In this document: positions 1-9,044 of the stretch, piece after piece
How the letters are laid out: each line of letters begins with the position of its first letter
How positions within the stretch are numbered: position 1 is the first letter of the stretch
Assembly: GCF_000170795.1 (NCBI RefSeq)
Contig: NZ_ABCM01000006.1
Location: 1 to 64,000, forward strand
Origin: Pedobacter sp. BAL39
GTDB lineage: Bacteria > Bacteroidota > Bacteroidia > Sphingobacteriales > Sphingobacteriaceae
Length of the DNA stretch: 64,000 nucleotides
Direction of reading: 5' to 3'
Position numbers and translations under genes: made by a program
Notes under the pieces: generated by a model
Seen by the model: the letters and a program-made list of their open reading frames with translations, nothing else
Databases searched by the model: none
Told to the model about the DNA's origin: nothing

Positions 1-379
1 ACATCATCTTATCATAAGCATTTCTGTTGCGCTGCGCAAAACGGACCATATTTGCATATTCTTTCTTCAGCTGTCCCAGTTGTCCCTTCAATGAACGCAC
101 TTCATTGCTGTTTTCGTGGATCTGGTTATCCAGGTTTTTCACTTCAGAGTTGATTACAGAAATCTTATTTTGCATCAGCCTGATTTTTGCATTTACTGCC
201 CTGATCTGACCAAGCGTCATCCGCTTCGTGCTCGATGTGGCATTCAGGTTTTTCTGTAACAGATCGATCTCACGCTGTAAAGCTTCCTTGTTCCTTTTGA
301 GCTCAGCACTGGTCTGGGCAAAGGTAAGCTGAGCAAAGCAAAGAAAAATGAATAGTAAGATTAGTCTCCGGAACTTCAT
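1..379 (-). CDS. EnvC-like murein hydrolase activator, 5' end only
   Basis: The minus strand reads an open frame from the ATG at 377-379 to the window edge, about 126 residues with no stop. It starts with a signal peptide (KFRRLILLFIFLCFAQLTFA, cleavage near AQT) followed by a long, charged, heptad-like coiled coil containing KEALQREIDLLQKNL. This layout (signal peptide plus coiled coil) is that of EnvC/M23-family activators of cell-wall amidases in Bacteroidota; the LytM peptidase domain would lie outside the window, so the name is an inference. A short palindrome (CGTCTTATGAGACG, 403-416) lies in its leader. Confidence 0.6.
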   Translation of the reverse strand, partial: MKFRRLILLFIFLCFAQLTFAQTSAELKRNKEALQREIDLLQKNLNATSSTKRMTLGQIRAVNAKIRLMQNKISVINSEVKNLDNQIHENSNEVRSLKGQLGQLKKEYANMVRFAQRNRNAYDKMM

Positions 380-588
380 GATCAAATAATATCTCCATAT
401 CCACGTCTTATGAGACGCATTATACACAATGTATTTTTAAAACTATCGAAAACCTCAATGAAATGCAAATAGATTCATTCTGAAGATGGAAAAACAGTGA
501 TAAACAAAGGATTATAAATCTGCATTTAATTGATAAAAACAAATCCCGGCCCTTGCTGTTATTTTTTGACACCATAAATATTGCAGCC

Positions 589-828
589 ATGGAAAATCAA
601 AAAGATCATACAGAGCCACGCAAAGAGTTTGGTTCAAACCTCACAGGAACAGCTATCCACGGAAAACCCGGACATGAAAGGGATGTGATTACAGAGGACG
701 ATTTCGTTCCACATAAACACATGCCTGAAGAAGATGCCCCCGATGCGGAAGCACTAAAAAAACATATAGAAACAAAAGAAAGTGAAAATCAGACGGCACG
801 GCAGCCTGGAGAAAAAGGTGTCAATTAA
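589..828 (+). CDS. Small hydrophilic hypothetical protein
   Basis: Encodes 79 residues from the ATG at 589 (MENQKDHTEPRKEFG). The frame is also open upstream to 553, but that extension is hydrophobic and does not fit the rest of the protein, so 589 is preferred. The protein is very polar, rich in E, K, H and D, with no signal peptide or membrane segment; it is probably cytosolic and partly disordered. I do not recognise a domain. Its stop codon overlaps, tail to tail, the stop of the SRPBCC gene on the other strand. Confidence 0.6.
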   Translation: MENQKDHTEPRKEFGSNLTGTAIHGKPGHERDVITEDDFVPHKHMPEEDAPDAEALKKHIETKESENQTARQPGEKGVN

Positions 829-1307
829 TCTCTTTCGTAGATCAATAGTTCCCCCTGTCCATTTTCTGCGTATTCTTTAATGATCTGATTTCGTTTCAAT
901 AATAAGTCTTCCATATAGTTATACAAAAACAGGTAGTTTGCCAGCCTGCCCAGCAGCCCAAAAGGCGCGTCATAGCTGAAAATGTCGGTCATTACCGTAA
1001 AGTCTTCACGCAGGATAAAAAGATGTTCGTGTCTGAACGACTTAAAAGCACCGCGTACCATCTCGTCTACAAAATAATCAGGGCGGTCAAAGGAGGTGAT
1101 GCGTGAAGTCAGCCGTTGTCGTATCCCAAGATGCCTGGCTTCCCAGGTAACACTTTCGCCCATTTCGATCATACCGGATTTCCGTCCTCCCACCACCTGT
1201 TCGCCGGTTTGCGAGGTGGAAATCCGGTGAAGGTCTACACTTCTTGATAAATCAAAAACAAGATCTGGCGCAGCCCTTATGCAGGTTTTCAAGCGAATTG
1301 TCGGCAT
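825..1307 (-). CDS. SRPBCC-family ligand-binding protein
   Basis: 160 residues from the ATG at 1307; the longer frame to 1319 would need a TTG start. The order of elements fits the START/SRPBCC helix-grip fold: an opening strand (MPTIRLKTCIRAAPDLVFDLSR), a middle run of strands including SVTWEARHLGIRQRLTSRI and PDYFVDEMVRGAFKSFRHEH, and a long C-terminal helix (LLLKRNQIIKEYAE). Bacteroidota homologues are often annotated as polyketide cyclase-like or cell division inhibitor-like; the ligand is unknown. The FRHEH segment is typical of this cytosolic subgroup. It converges on the small gene at 589-828. Confidence 0.75.
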   Translation of the reverse strand: MPTIRLKTCIRAAPDLVFDLSRSVDLHRISTSQTGEQVVGGRKSGMIEMGESVTWEARHLGIRQRLTSRITSFDRPDYFVDEMVRGAFKSFRHEHLFILREDFTVMTDIFSYDAPFGLLGRLANYLFLYNYMEDLLLKRNQIIKEYAENGQGELLIYERD

Positions 1308-1583
1308 GGTTGATATCAATTTAAGTCAATAACAGCAGCCTGCCCAATTTCGATACAGGAGAGCGCGTTATCAAATCAATAAGTAATGGTAAATTATCCT
1401 TCCCCAAGATAGTATTTTTTTATGGCTAAAAAATAAAGATGGATAAAATCAGGCAATACTTCCCCTGATTAACAATTACATAACCTACAAAAGATCTATA
1501 AATATTGTAATTAAATAATAAATTCAAATAAATGAAAATAAATACATTTTGTTGAATACAAAATCAATAAGTAACTTAGAAAA

Positions 1584-2318
1584 ATGTATACATGTATTGT
1601 AGTTGATGATGAAAAATATGCAATTGACGAGATTTCAGAATATATTCATTCCCTCAGCACGCTTAAGTTAATCAAAACTTACTCAGATCCTATCCAGGCA
1701 TTGAACGAGATTCTTGCGGGAGAAAAAGTAGACCTGATCTTCATGGATGTGGACATGCCGGGCATGACTGGTGTGGAACTCTCCCAAACCATCCGTCAAA
1801 AAACGGACAAGCTCATCTTCACCACCGCACATTCCAAGTATGCATTTAACGCCTTTGAGGTTTCTGCTGATGCCTTTTTACTGAAGCCATTTTCATTGGC
1901 CAAATTTGCCACGACTGTAAATAAAGTACTGCCTGCAAAGACAAGCCCTAAGCCTTCAGTGACTGAAGATCCCCATGATTTTTTCTTCGTGAAGGATAAA
2001 AACAACCTCAAACTCATCAAAATCCGGTACCAGGATATGATTGCGGTGGAGAGTCTTGGCAACTATGTTCAGATTCATACCGCCAAGGATAAGGTCATTG
2101 CCTACCTCAGTCTGCAGGAAGTCAACGTCCTCTTACAGAACAACAACAACTTTGTGCAGGTGCAGCGCTCATTTATCATTTCAAAGAATAACATTGAAAG
2201 TATCGACGGCAACATTATAAAGATGAGCAATGAACTGCTCATTACGATGGGTGGGCATTACAAGGAGCGTCTCGCCAGCTTCATCAAAGCAAAGACTATA
2301 AAAACAAATAGAAAATAA
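1584..2318 (+). CDS. LytTR-family response regulator (orphan)
   Basis: 244 residues. Residues 1-120 are a receiver domain: acidic pocket D8/D9, phospho-acceptor D55 in LIFMDVDMPG, Thr in FTTAH and Lys in LLKPF. Residues about 133-235 are a LytTR DNA-binding domain (FFVKDKNNLKLIKIRYQDM, then FVQVQRSFIISKNNIESI). LytTR regulators bind short direct repeats and are usually paired with a LytS-type kinase. None is adjacent here; the neighbour is the convergent, ATPase-less PAS protein. The 5' region is very AT-rich and holds TACATTTTG at 1543-1551, a near match to the -7 box. Confidence 0.92.
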   Translation: MYTCIVVDDEKYAIDEISEYIHSLSTLKLIKTYSDPIQALNEILAGEKVDLIFMDVDMPGMTGVELSQTIRQKTDKLIFTTAHSKYAFNAFEVSADAFLLKPFSLAKFATTVNKVLPAKTSPKPSVTEDPHDFFFVKDKNNLKLIKIRYQDMIAVESLGNYVQIHTAKDKVIAYLSLQEVNVLLQNNNNFVQVQRSFIISKNNIESIDGNIIKMSNELLITMGGHYKERLASFIKAKTIKTNRK

Positions 2319-2339
2319 TCGCAAGATCCGGTTTTCCGC

Positions 2340-2981
2340 TCAGGAGTTTTTGATCTTATTCATAAACAGGGCGAGTTCCCGTGTATAACTGTCCAGAGCG
2401 AGGGCAGCTCTTCTGATAGAGCTCAGCATCATGCGGAATTCCTGCTCCGAGGCCGCATTCTTTTCCAGCAGCTCTGAGAGCCCCAGAATCTGGGCCACCG
2501 GTTGCCGCACCTCATGGGAAACCTTAAACAACATAGACTCAATTGCAGCCACATGTTCTTCATGAGCCTTCTCCTCCTTTGCCTTTCTTTCTGAAATCAA
2601 GGTCCGCAGCGACAAATATTGGATTGGCTTTCCCTGTTTGTTCTTGATAGGGACAATGACACTATCCACCCAATAATGTCCGCCATCCTTCGCTTTATTC
2701 TTAATCTCCCCATGCCACACTCCACCATTCGCGATCACCCTCCACATCTCCCTGAAAAAGTCCTTTGAATGAAAATCAGACCTGATGATATTGTGGTCCT
2801 GCCCAATTAGCTCTCCTGCCGTATATTTAGAGACGTCACAAAACCGCTCATTGACAAATGTAATCCTTCCCTTGACGTCGGTGATGGAAGAAATCACGCT
2901 CTGATCCACTGCCTGCCGGTAAGCCGACAAAATTGACAACAATTCTTCCTGTGAATCTGGCGCGCTACTAATTCCACTCAT
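2340..2981 (-). CDS. PAS protein with histidine-kinase dimerisation helix but no ATPase domain
   Basis: 213 residues from the ATG at 2981. The frame is open further up to 3083, but that part is low in charge and overlaps a promoter-like AT-rich stretch, so it is probably leader. Residues about 25-130 form a PAS domain of the aerotaxis/PAC type (TFVNERFCDVSKYTAGELIG, GGHYWVDSVIVPIKN, ISERKA). Residues 145-210 look like a HisKA dimerisation helix with the H-box FKVSHEVRQPV (His156). The protein ends about 57 residues later, so N, G1 and G2 boxes are absent. It could relay phosphate from, or dimerise with, another kinase. The stop is close to the convergent LytTR regulator. Confidence 0.85.
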   Translation of the reverse strand: MSGISSAPDSQEELLSILSAYRQAVDQSVISSITDVKGRITFVNERFCDVSKYTAGELIGQDHNIIRSDFHSKDFFREMWRVIANGGVWHGEIKNKAKDGGHYWVDSVIVPIKNKQGKPIQYLSLRTLISERKAKEEKAHEEHVAAIESMLFKVSHEVRQPVAQILGLSELLEKNAASEQEFRMMLSSIRRAALALDSYTRELALFMNKIKNS

Positions 2982-3108
2982 TATGGCTGTTATGAACAGT
3001 AAATTTACATTTTTAAAATAAACATTTAGGGAGTAAAAAACAAAAAACCATCCTACGCTATGGCTGTTTATAAGATGATACATCAGGATGAACCCTTAAA
3101 AAAATAGG

Positions 3109-4449
3109 ATGAACAAAGCAAAACCACAATCTACGAAGGCATTACTGCTGCTGCTTGCAGCTGTGCCTCTGGCAGTTGCCTGTACTTCAAATCAGCAACA
3201 AACCAATACACAAACAGATTCGCTGCAGGCAGATAGCAGTCAGCAGTCCAGTTTGCCAGAACCTGACACCAATGCCTCAAAAAACAAATTCAGTAAAGTT
3301 ATCGGATGGCCTGAAGGCAAAACACCTGTTGCACCTGCAGGTTTTACGGTAACGAAATATGCCAGTAACTTCAAAAGTCCGAGAAACATTTATGTAGCGC
3401 CCAATGGGGACATCCTCGTAGTACTCTCCAACTCTGAACGTTCTACAAAGGAAAAGATCGCCAATGCGATCAGTGGAAAGGCAAAAGCTGAGGTTGCCGG
3501 GGAAAGTGCAAATAGTGTGGTACTCCTACGCGATAAAGACCGCGACGGCAAACCTGAACTACAAACAAATTTCCTCAGCGGACTGAACCAGCCTTATGGC
3601 GTGCTGATCATCGGAAATAATTTTTACGTGGCCAATACCGACGGCTTATATCAATACCCTTACAAAGCCGGTGACACAAAAATTACCGCACCAGGCAAAA
3701 AAATCCTTGAGCTCCCGGCTGGAGGTTATAATAACCACTGGACGCGTAACCTCATTGCCAATGCGGATAACAGTAAGATTTACGTTTCTGTGGGTTCGGG
3801 AAGTAATGTTGGTGAAAATGGTATGGAACATGAAGTACGAAGGGCAAACATTCTAGAGATCAATCCTGATGGATCGGGCGAAATCATCTATGCATCAGGT
3901 CTGAGAAATCCGGTAGGCATGTCTTGGGCACCGGGAACATCTACTTTATGGACGGCAGTCAATGAACGTGATGGCCTCGGTGACGACCTTGTTCCGGACT
4001 ACATCACCAGCGTTAAAAAAGGCGGATTTTACGGTTGGCCTTATGCTTACTACGGACAACATGAAGACCCAAGGATGAAGGGCCTAAAACCTGACCTGGT
4101 TGCCTCCACCCTGGTACCTGATGTAGCTGTTGGTGCGCATACCGCCTCATTAGGACTTGCCTTTTATACTGGTAGCAAATTCCCTGAAAAATATGAGAAC
4201 GGCGCATTTATCGGTCAGCATGGCTCCTGGAACAGATCTGTAATATCAGGTTACCAGGTGGCCTTCGTTCCTTTCAAAGATGGCAAACCTGCTGGCAAGC
4301 CAGAGGGTTTCCTCACCGGCTTCATTGCCAATGAAGAAAAGGCGGAGGTATATGGCCGTCCCGTGGGTGTAGCTGTTGCTCCAGATGGTGCACTCCTCGT
4401 TGCTGATGATGTGAGCAATACTGTATGGAGAGTAGCGGCCTCAAAATAA
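3109..4449 (+). CDS. Sorbosone/glucose dehydrogenase-like PQQ beta-propeller lipoprotein
   Basis: 446 residues. A lipoprotein signal ends in LAVAC (Cys25), followed by a Q/T/S-rich linker to about residue 60. Residues 70-445 form a six-bladed propeller of the GDH/sorbosone dehydrogenase family: ASNFKSPRNIYVAPNGDILV, GYNNHWTRNL, GSGSNVGENG, ASGLRNPVGMSWAPG, GGFYGWPYAYYG, GQHGSWNRS and PDGALLVADD. Family members oxidise sugars with PQQ; the substrate here is unknown. The lipid anchor and lack of a partner gene suggest a periplasm-facing or surface enzyme. Start is the ATG after ATAGG. Confidence 0.88.
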   Translation: MNKAKPQSTKALLLLLAAVPLAVACTSNQQQTNTQTDSLQADSSQQSSLPEPDTNASKNKFSKVIGWPEGKTPVAPAGFTVTKYASNFKSPRNIYVAPNGDILVVLSNSERSTKEKIANAISGKAKAEVAGESANSVVLLRDKDRDGKPELQTNFLSGLNQPYGVLIIGNNFYVANTDGLYQYPYKAGDTKITAPGKKILELPAGGYNNHWTRNLIANADNSKIYVSVGSGSNVGENGMEHEVRRANILEINPDGSGEIIYASGLRNPVGMSWAPGTSTLWTAVNERDGLGDDLVPDYITSVKKGGFYGWPYAYYGQHEDPRMKGLKPDLVASTLVPDVAVGAHTASLGLAFYTGSKFPEKYENGAFIGQHGSWNRSVISGYQVAFVPFKDGKPAGKPEGFLTGFIANEEKAEVYGRPVGVAVAPDGALLVADDVSNTVWRVAASK

Positions 4450-4461
4450 GCCAAAATAAAA

Positions 4462-4507
4462 ACCTGCAGCTTTACCTTTCCTGATGGAAAGTGTAAAGCT
4501 TGCAGGT
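4462..4507. terminator. Bidirectional stem-loop terminator
   Basis: Arms ACCTGCA-GCTTTAC-CTTTCC and GGAAAG-GTAAAGC-TGCAGGT pair with two single-base bulges around a TGAT loop. It sits between two convergent genes. The A-rich run on its left (4451-4463) gives a T-rich tail on the minus strand, so it best serves the universal stress protein gene. Confidence 0.7.
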
Positions 4508-4533
4508 CAAAACAACACTCCTATGAAAAATTT

Positions 4534-5397
4534 TTAAAACTCAGATTTACACACTGGCGGAAACACCAGCAATGGTATCTTTGATCTTCTGGCCATCTTC
4601 TGACTTTGACTGCCTTTGAAAATCTGATCCAGCAGGTCATGCCTCCTGTGCACCATCACAATCATGTCTACCATCCCACTTTCCGTCAGCTGATATAACC
4701 CCTCGGAAATGTGGTCGTTGAGCAAGTGCCGAAAATAGATCTCCGAATAAGCTGTGCGCTCCGAAACGGCTTTCAAAAACTCATCTGCTTTCTGTTCGTA
4801 AGCAAACTCGTTAAACCGGTTATCGGTAATATTCACAATGAGGATTTCGGCTTCAAAATGTTTCGCCAGCTCCGCGACTTTAGCAATCAGTTCCGCATCC
4901 CCTCTGCTCATATCCGTAGCAAAAGCAATCTTTCGTATCTTCGAGAATACCGCATTTGCTGGCACCAGCAACGTAGGCAGGATATAAGCATCAATCAGGT
5001 CGCGGCTGGTACTACCCAGAAAGAACCTGCTCAATGAGCCCGCGCCAGAGGTCCCCATCACAAGTAATGGAATATCCTGCTTGCAGGCCTGCACCTTGAT
5101 GATGTCCGTCAATGAACCAATCTCACATATATGTTCAACAACAGGTTTACGGTTTTCATGTACGGGAATCTCCTGTAATGCGGCTGATAAAACCTCCAAC
5201 TCCTCTACCGCATCACTCTTCAGGCCGTCGTAGTCCACCCAGCCATACTGTGGAGCAACCGGCGTCTCCATTGCAATCTTTACAGCATGACACAGAATGA
5301 CATCCGATCCAATATTTTTTGCCAGGTGAAAGGCATACTGTGTGGCCGAATCAGAAGCAACTGAAAAATCCGTGGGTACCAATATCGTTTTCATCAA
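4534..5397 (-). CDS. Tandem universal stress protein (UspA family)
   Basis: 287 residues with two Usp folds, about 1-145 and 150-283. The first begins TILVPTDFSVASDSA and carries the ATP-binding pattern GTSGAGSLSRFFLGSTS (G-x2-G-x9-GS) before PTLLVPA. The second begins KIAFATDMSRGDAEL but has MVHRRHDLLDQIFKGSQS in the corresponding place, so the nucleotide loop is degenerate there. Cytosolic; such tandem proteins are stress-induced in many bacteria. It is a single-gene unit with its own terminator at 4462-4507. Confidence 0.92.
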   Translation of the reverse strand: MMKTILVPTDFSVASDSATQYAFHLAKNIGSDVILCHAVKIAMETPVAPQYGWVDYDGLKSDAVEELEVLSAALQEIPVHENRKPVVEHICEIGSLTDIIKVQACKQDIPLLVMGTSGAGSLSRFFLGSTSRDLIDAYILPTLLVPANAVFSKIRKIAFATDMSRGDAELIAKVAELAKHFEAEILIVNITDNRFNEFAYEQKADEFLKAVSERTAYSEIYFRHLLNDHISEGLYQLTESGMVDMIVMVHRRHDLLDQIFKGSQSQKMARRSKIPLLVFPPVCKSEF

Positions 5398-5500
5398 TCA
5401 AAGATTTAGTTCTACCATTTGATAAGATGAAGTTCCGCTAAAAACCCATCCTGCCAAATGACGGAAATCACCTCATCTGCTGATCTAAAACATAACTGCA

Positions 5501-5529
5501 AAAAAAAGACCGGGCCATAAGCCCGGTCT
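5501..5529 (-). terminator. Rho-independent terminator of the nrd operon
   Basis: On the minus strand a GACCGGGC/GCCCGGTC stem with a five-base loop is followed by seven T (5501-5507 read in reverse). It lies 24 bases past the nrdF stop. Confidence 0.92.
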
Positions 5530-5552
5530 CCGTATGTAATTGAAAGATTATC

Positions 5553-6536
5553 CTAGAATATAGGATCGGCATCCATCTGAAAATCTTCGTCATGCAGGTA
5601 AACAACCTCCATACTTTTCTCGTAGTTGGTAGATTTCTTGGAGAAGAAATCGTGCTGCGTGGTCTCCACATTCAATCCATTCAAAACAATTGCATTGATG
5701 GGCTTCACCTCAAAAAGTTCCTCAAACCCAAGGTTCATCATCGCCTTGTTTGCGTTGTAACGCACATATTCCTTTACTTCAGCAGTCAGGCCCACTTCAG
5801 TATACAATTCATCCGTATATTTAAGCTCATTCTCGTAAAGCTCCATTAACAGGGCTTCCAGCTTCGCCTTGCATTTCTCCGGATTTGGCAGTTTCTTATA
5901 AACGTCCTGTGCAAGCAGCCCTACAAACACACCATGGATAGACTCATCGGCAACAATCTTTTTGATAATGTCTGCACTAGCTACCATCTGCCCCTGGCCA
6001 GCAAGCCATAAAGGCATGAAAAAACCGCTGTAGAACAAGAAGGATTCCAGCAATACCGAAGCTGCAAGTCCCATAAACAACACTTCATTGCTCACCTTGG
6101 GCACATCCAGCGCACGGTAATATTTATCAATCGTCGAAGCCTTGAACTGCAGGAGTTTATTGTTCTCCACCCAATCAAATAGCTCGTTGATTTCCGGAGT
6201 GCTGTTTACTGTCGTAAAAATTGTGGAATACGACTTGGCATGGATGGCTTCCATCATACACATGAAAGACAACACCGCCTTGTTCTGTAAACCATCGATA
6301 TGGTCCAGTAATTTCGGCATTCCGGTATGGCTCTGCAGGGTATCCAGGAGAGTTAGTCCGCCAAGCGCTCTTTTATAAACCTGCTGAATTTCAGGGCTCA
6401 GCGATTTCCAGCTGTCGATATCTTTGGAGGGGATATATTCGGTATCCACCCAGAACTGGCGAAGGTTCTGCTCCCAGAACATGCCTGCATAATCATTCTC
6501 AGGGGTATTCCAGTTTACTGCTTTATATTGATTCAT
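5553..6536 (-). CDS. nrdF: Class Ib ribonucleotide reductase small subunit NrdF
   Basis: 327 residues. Supplies the tyrosyl radical for ribonucleotide reduction with NrdE. Metal ligands are visible as D65 (LTLLDTLQ), E96 and H99 (MMEAIHAKSY), E164 (VLLESFLFYSG), and E198/H201 (ADESIHG); Y103 is in place for the radical tyrosine. The NANKAMMNLGFE and C-terminal HDEDFQMD segments match class Ib proteins rather than class Ia NrdB. Last gene of nrdHIEF, 35 bases after nrdE. By family knowledge NrdF can use a dimanganese cofactor assembled with the help of NrdI. Confidence 0.95.
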   Translation of the reverse strand: MNQYKAVNWNTPENDYAGMFWEQNLRQFWVDTEYIPSKDIDSWKSLSPEIQQVYKRALGGLTLLDTLQSHTGMPKLLDHIDGLQNKAVLSFMCMMEAIHAKSYSTIFTTVNSTPEINELFDWVENNKLLQFKASTIDKYYRALDVPKVSNEVLFMGLAASVLLESFLFYSGFFMPLWLAGQGQMVASADIIKKIVADESIHGVFVGLLAQDVYKKLPNPEKCKAKLEALLMELYENELKYTDELYTEVGLTAEVKEYVRYNANKAMMNLGFEELFEVKPINAIVLNGLNVETTQHDFFSKKSTNYEKSMEVVYLHDEDFQMDADPIF

Positions 6537-6571
6537 TATTTCTTTTTAATTATGCTGATGGTTGCTTAAAA

Positions 6572-8662
6572 CTAAACGGAACAGGATACACACTCATCAA
6601 TAGATGCTTTCCTTGTACGGGTATAATACAGAGATTTCAATCCCATCTTATGCGCATAGATGTAATATTTCGCGATGTCCCTGGTATTGTCCTTTGTATT
6701 GGTATGGAGAATCGTAGAGATTCCCTGATCTACGTGTTTCTGAATCACGGAAATCAGTCGCAATACATTCTTCTGGTCCATGTCATAAGCTGATTTATAG
6801 AAGAAGTAATTATCATTATCCAGGTATGGCATTGGATAATAAGTAGTACTATCGCCATACTCACGCACCTCAATCACATCCACCACTGGCATTACAGAAG
6901 CCGTAGCATTCATGATGTAAGAAGTCGACTGGTTTGGTGCGATCGCCAGGCGATACGCATGGTACAAACCAAATTCCTTTACATTTGCCATCAGCTGTTT
7001 CCAGTCTTCCGCAGTAGGAATTGCCATGCCTTCAAAAAGTTTCGCAATCTTATCATTTACCGGCAGGATGTCTTTCGCAATGTACTGGCTAAAATAATTG
7101 CCATTTGCATATTCAGACTTCTCAAAACCAACAAAAGTTTCTTTTTTCTCTTTTGCAATTTCCATAGAACTCTGAATAGAATAGAAATTGACCATCATAA
7201 AGAATACATTACAGAAGTCGAGGGCCTCTTTACTTTCATACATGATGAAATTCTTTGTGAGGAACCCATGCAGGTTCATTGCACCCAGCCCAACGCTGTG
7301 CAGCTCTTTATTCGCTTTCTGCACAGAGGGCACCATGGCAATATTGGTGAGGTCGGAAACTACGGTCAATGACCTCATTGCTGTCGTCACCGCCTCTTTT
7401 ATCCTTTTGTTCTCCATCACCGTAGCGATATTCAATGAACCCAGGTTACAGGAAATGCCGTATTTAATCTGGTCTTCTCGACCATAGATCTCGATATCCG
7501 ATACCTCAGACACCTGCATGATTTCTGTACACAGGTTAGAGAACTTTACATTACCGATGTCTTTCAGGGCGTGTCCTTTATTTGCATTGCCTTTGAAGAA
7601 CAGGTATGGATAACCACTTTCTTTCTGTGTCTGCGCAATTTTCACCATCAGGTGACGTGCGTTGATCTTTTTCTTTTTGACAGCAGAGTTGGTCAGCAGC
7701 TCCTCATACATTTCATCCATGTCCATCTCATCCAGGTACTTGCCATAAGCTTTGTAAACTGTATGCGGCTGGAACAGGTAACAAGCCTCATCTTTTTCTG
7801 CTAGTTCCATGAACTTGTCAGGAACAATCACACCAATAGACAAGGATTTGATCCTTACTTTTTCATCGACGTTTATCTTTTTACAATCCAGGAACTCTTC
7901 AATATCAGTATGAAAAACGTTCAGGTAAACCGCTCCTGCACCGGGGCGTTGCCCTAACTGATTGGCATACGAGAAAGTATCTTCCAGGATTTTCATGATT
8001 GGTAATACCCCACCCGCACGGTTTTCGACATCCTTAATGGATTCGCCCCTACCACGGATTTTAGAGATATTGAAAGATACACCACCTCCGATAGAAGAAA
8101 GTTTCATTGCCGAATCAATCGCATAACCGATCCCGTTCAGGTTGTCGCCGATTTCATCAAGGAAGCAGGAAACCAATTCTCCGGAACGTTTCTTACCTGA
8201 GTTCAGGAAGGTCGGTGTTGCCGGCTGATACTCCTGGTTGATCAACAGTTCTGCATATGCTTTGGCGTGGTCCACATTTCCCTGACCAAGGAAAAGGGCT
8301 ACGGCCACTACGCGGTCTTCATACCGCTCCAGGAATTTCTCACCGCTGTCATCTCTCAATGCATAGCTCTGAAAAAACTTGAAGGCGCTCATGAACGACT
8401 GGAACCTGAATTTCTTGGCATATACCATATTGTATACTTCTTCCATCTGTTCGAAAGTATACCATTGGTAAAAGTCTATATAATATTCCTGCTCAATCAG
8501 GTAGTCGATCTTTTCCTTTAAGGTGTAAAAGAAAACCGTATTTTTATTTACATAATCGAGAAAATACGAACGTACGGCTTCTTTGTCTTTGTGAAGGCTG
8601 AATTCGTCATCTTCTTTGGTCATGATCTCGTTGTTCAACAAGATCCATTTTTTTGTTATCAT
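6572..8662 (-). CDS. nrdE: Class Ib ribonucleotide reductase large subunit NrdE
   Basis: 696 residues, the usual class Ib size (about 700). Catalyses NDP reduction. Seen: an N-terminal KKWILLNNEIM like that of Bacillus-type NrdE, which supports the ATG at 8662 rather than the internal one; substrate-binding PATPTFLNSG; active-site cysteine in ELVSCFL; NLGSLNIA with the partner cysteine (ISCNLGS); the radical-transfer tyrosines near YYTRTR; and the C-terminal redox pair C691/C694 (ECVSCSV). The usual APTGSIS loop reads IAPNQSTSY. There is no N-terminal ATP-cone, so no dATP off-switch of the class Ia type is expected. The gap to nrdI is 4 bases. Confidence 0.96.
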   Translation of the reverse strand: MITKKWILLNNEIMTKEDDEFSLHKDKEAVRSYFLDYVNKNTVFFYTLKEKIDYLIEQEYYIDFYQWYTFEQMEEVYNMVYAKKFRFQSFMSAFKFFQSYALRDDSGEKFLERYEDRVVAVALFLGQGNVDHAKAYAELLINQEYQPATPTFLNSGKKRSGELVSCFLDEIGDNLNGIGYAIDSAMKLSSIGGGVSFNISKIRGRGESIKDVENRAGGVLPIMKILEDTFSYANQLGQRPGAGAVYLNVFHTDIEEFLDCKKINVDEKVRIKSLSIGVIVPDKFMELAEKDEACYLFQPHTVYKAYGKYLDEMDMDEMYEELLTNSAVKKKKINARHLMVKIAQTQKESGYPYLFFKGNANKGHALKDIGNVKFSNLCTEIMQVSEVSDIEIYGREDQIKYGISCNLGSLNIATVMENKRIKEAVTTAMRSLTVVSDLTNIAMVPSVQKANKELHSVGLGAMNLHGFLTKNFIMYESKEALDFCNVFFMMVNFYSIQSSMEIAKEKKETFVGFEKSEYANGNYFSQYIAKDILPVNDKIAKLFEGMAIPTAEDWKQLMANVKEFGLYHAYRLAIAPNQSTSYIMNATASVMPVVDVIEVREYGDSTTYYPMPYLDNDNYFFYKSAYDMDQKNVLRLISVIQKHVDQGISTILHTNTKDNTRDIAKYYIYAHKMGLKSLYYTRTRKASIDECVSCSV

Positions 8663-8666
8663 ATAT

Positions 8667-9035
8667 TTAGCCTTCTATATTTTCTATAAATTTTCTGATG
8701 TCTTCACCAGTACCACTCAGCTCAAACTGCATGAGTACGGGAAGCTTAAACTTCGCTGCAATCTTGGTTGCAGCCATCGCAAAATTAGGGCCCCAGTTTT
8801 TATTGCCACTGGAAGAGACCGACTTGATCATGCTGCTGTTCTCCTCTAAAAAACGAAGTGTCGCAGCGGGGATCTCGCCGATGCCTGTGGTATAAGTAAT
8901 CAGGTGTCCTTCCTGCAAAGGCTGCGATATCTGGTCGATCTTTTGAATGTCCCAGTCGCGCTGCAGCCTCAAACGGTTAATGAAGCGTTCAACATTACCC
9001 GTCTTACTATCGTAGTAGATACAGGTCATCGCCAT
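8667..9035 (-). CDS. nrdI: NrdI flavodoxin-like RNR maturation protein
   Basis: 122 residues. Flavodoxin fold specific to class Ib RNR: CIYYDSKTGNVERF (FMN phosphate loop), ITYTTGIGEIPAAT, SSGNKNWGPNFA and FELSGTGEDI are the family signatures. NrdI gives the oxidant used to build the Mn(III)2-Y cofactor of NrdF. It lies between nrdH and nrdE with 9- and 4-base gaps, so it is clearly co-transcribed. Confidence 0.95.
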   Translation of the reverse strand: MAMTCIYYDSKTGNVERFINRLRLQRDWDIQKIDQISQPLQEGHLITYTTGIGEIPAATLRFLEENSSMIKSVSSSGNKNWGPNFAMAATKIAAKFKLPVLMQFELSGTGEDIRKFIENIEG

Positions 9036-9044
9036 AATTCCCTA

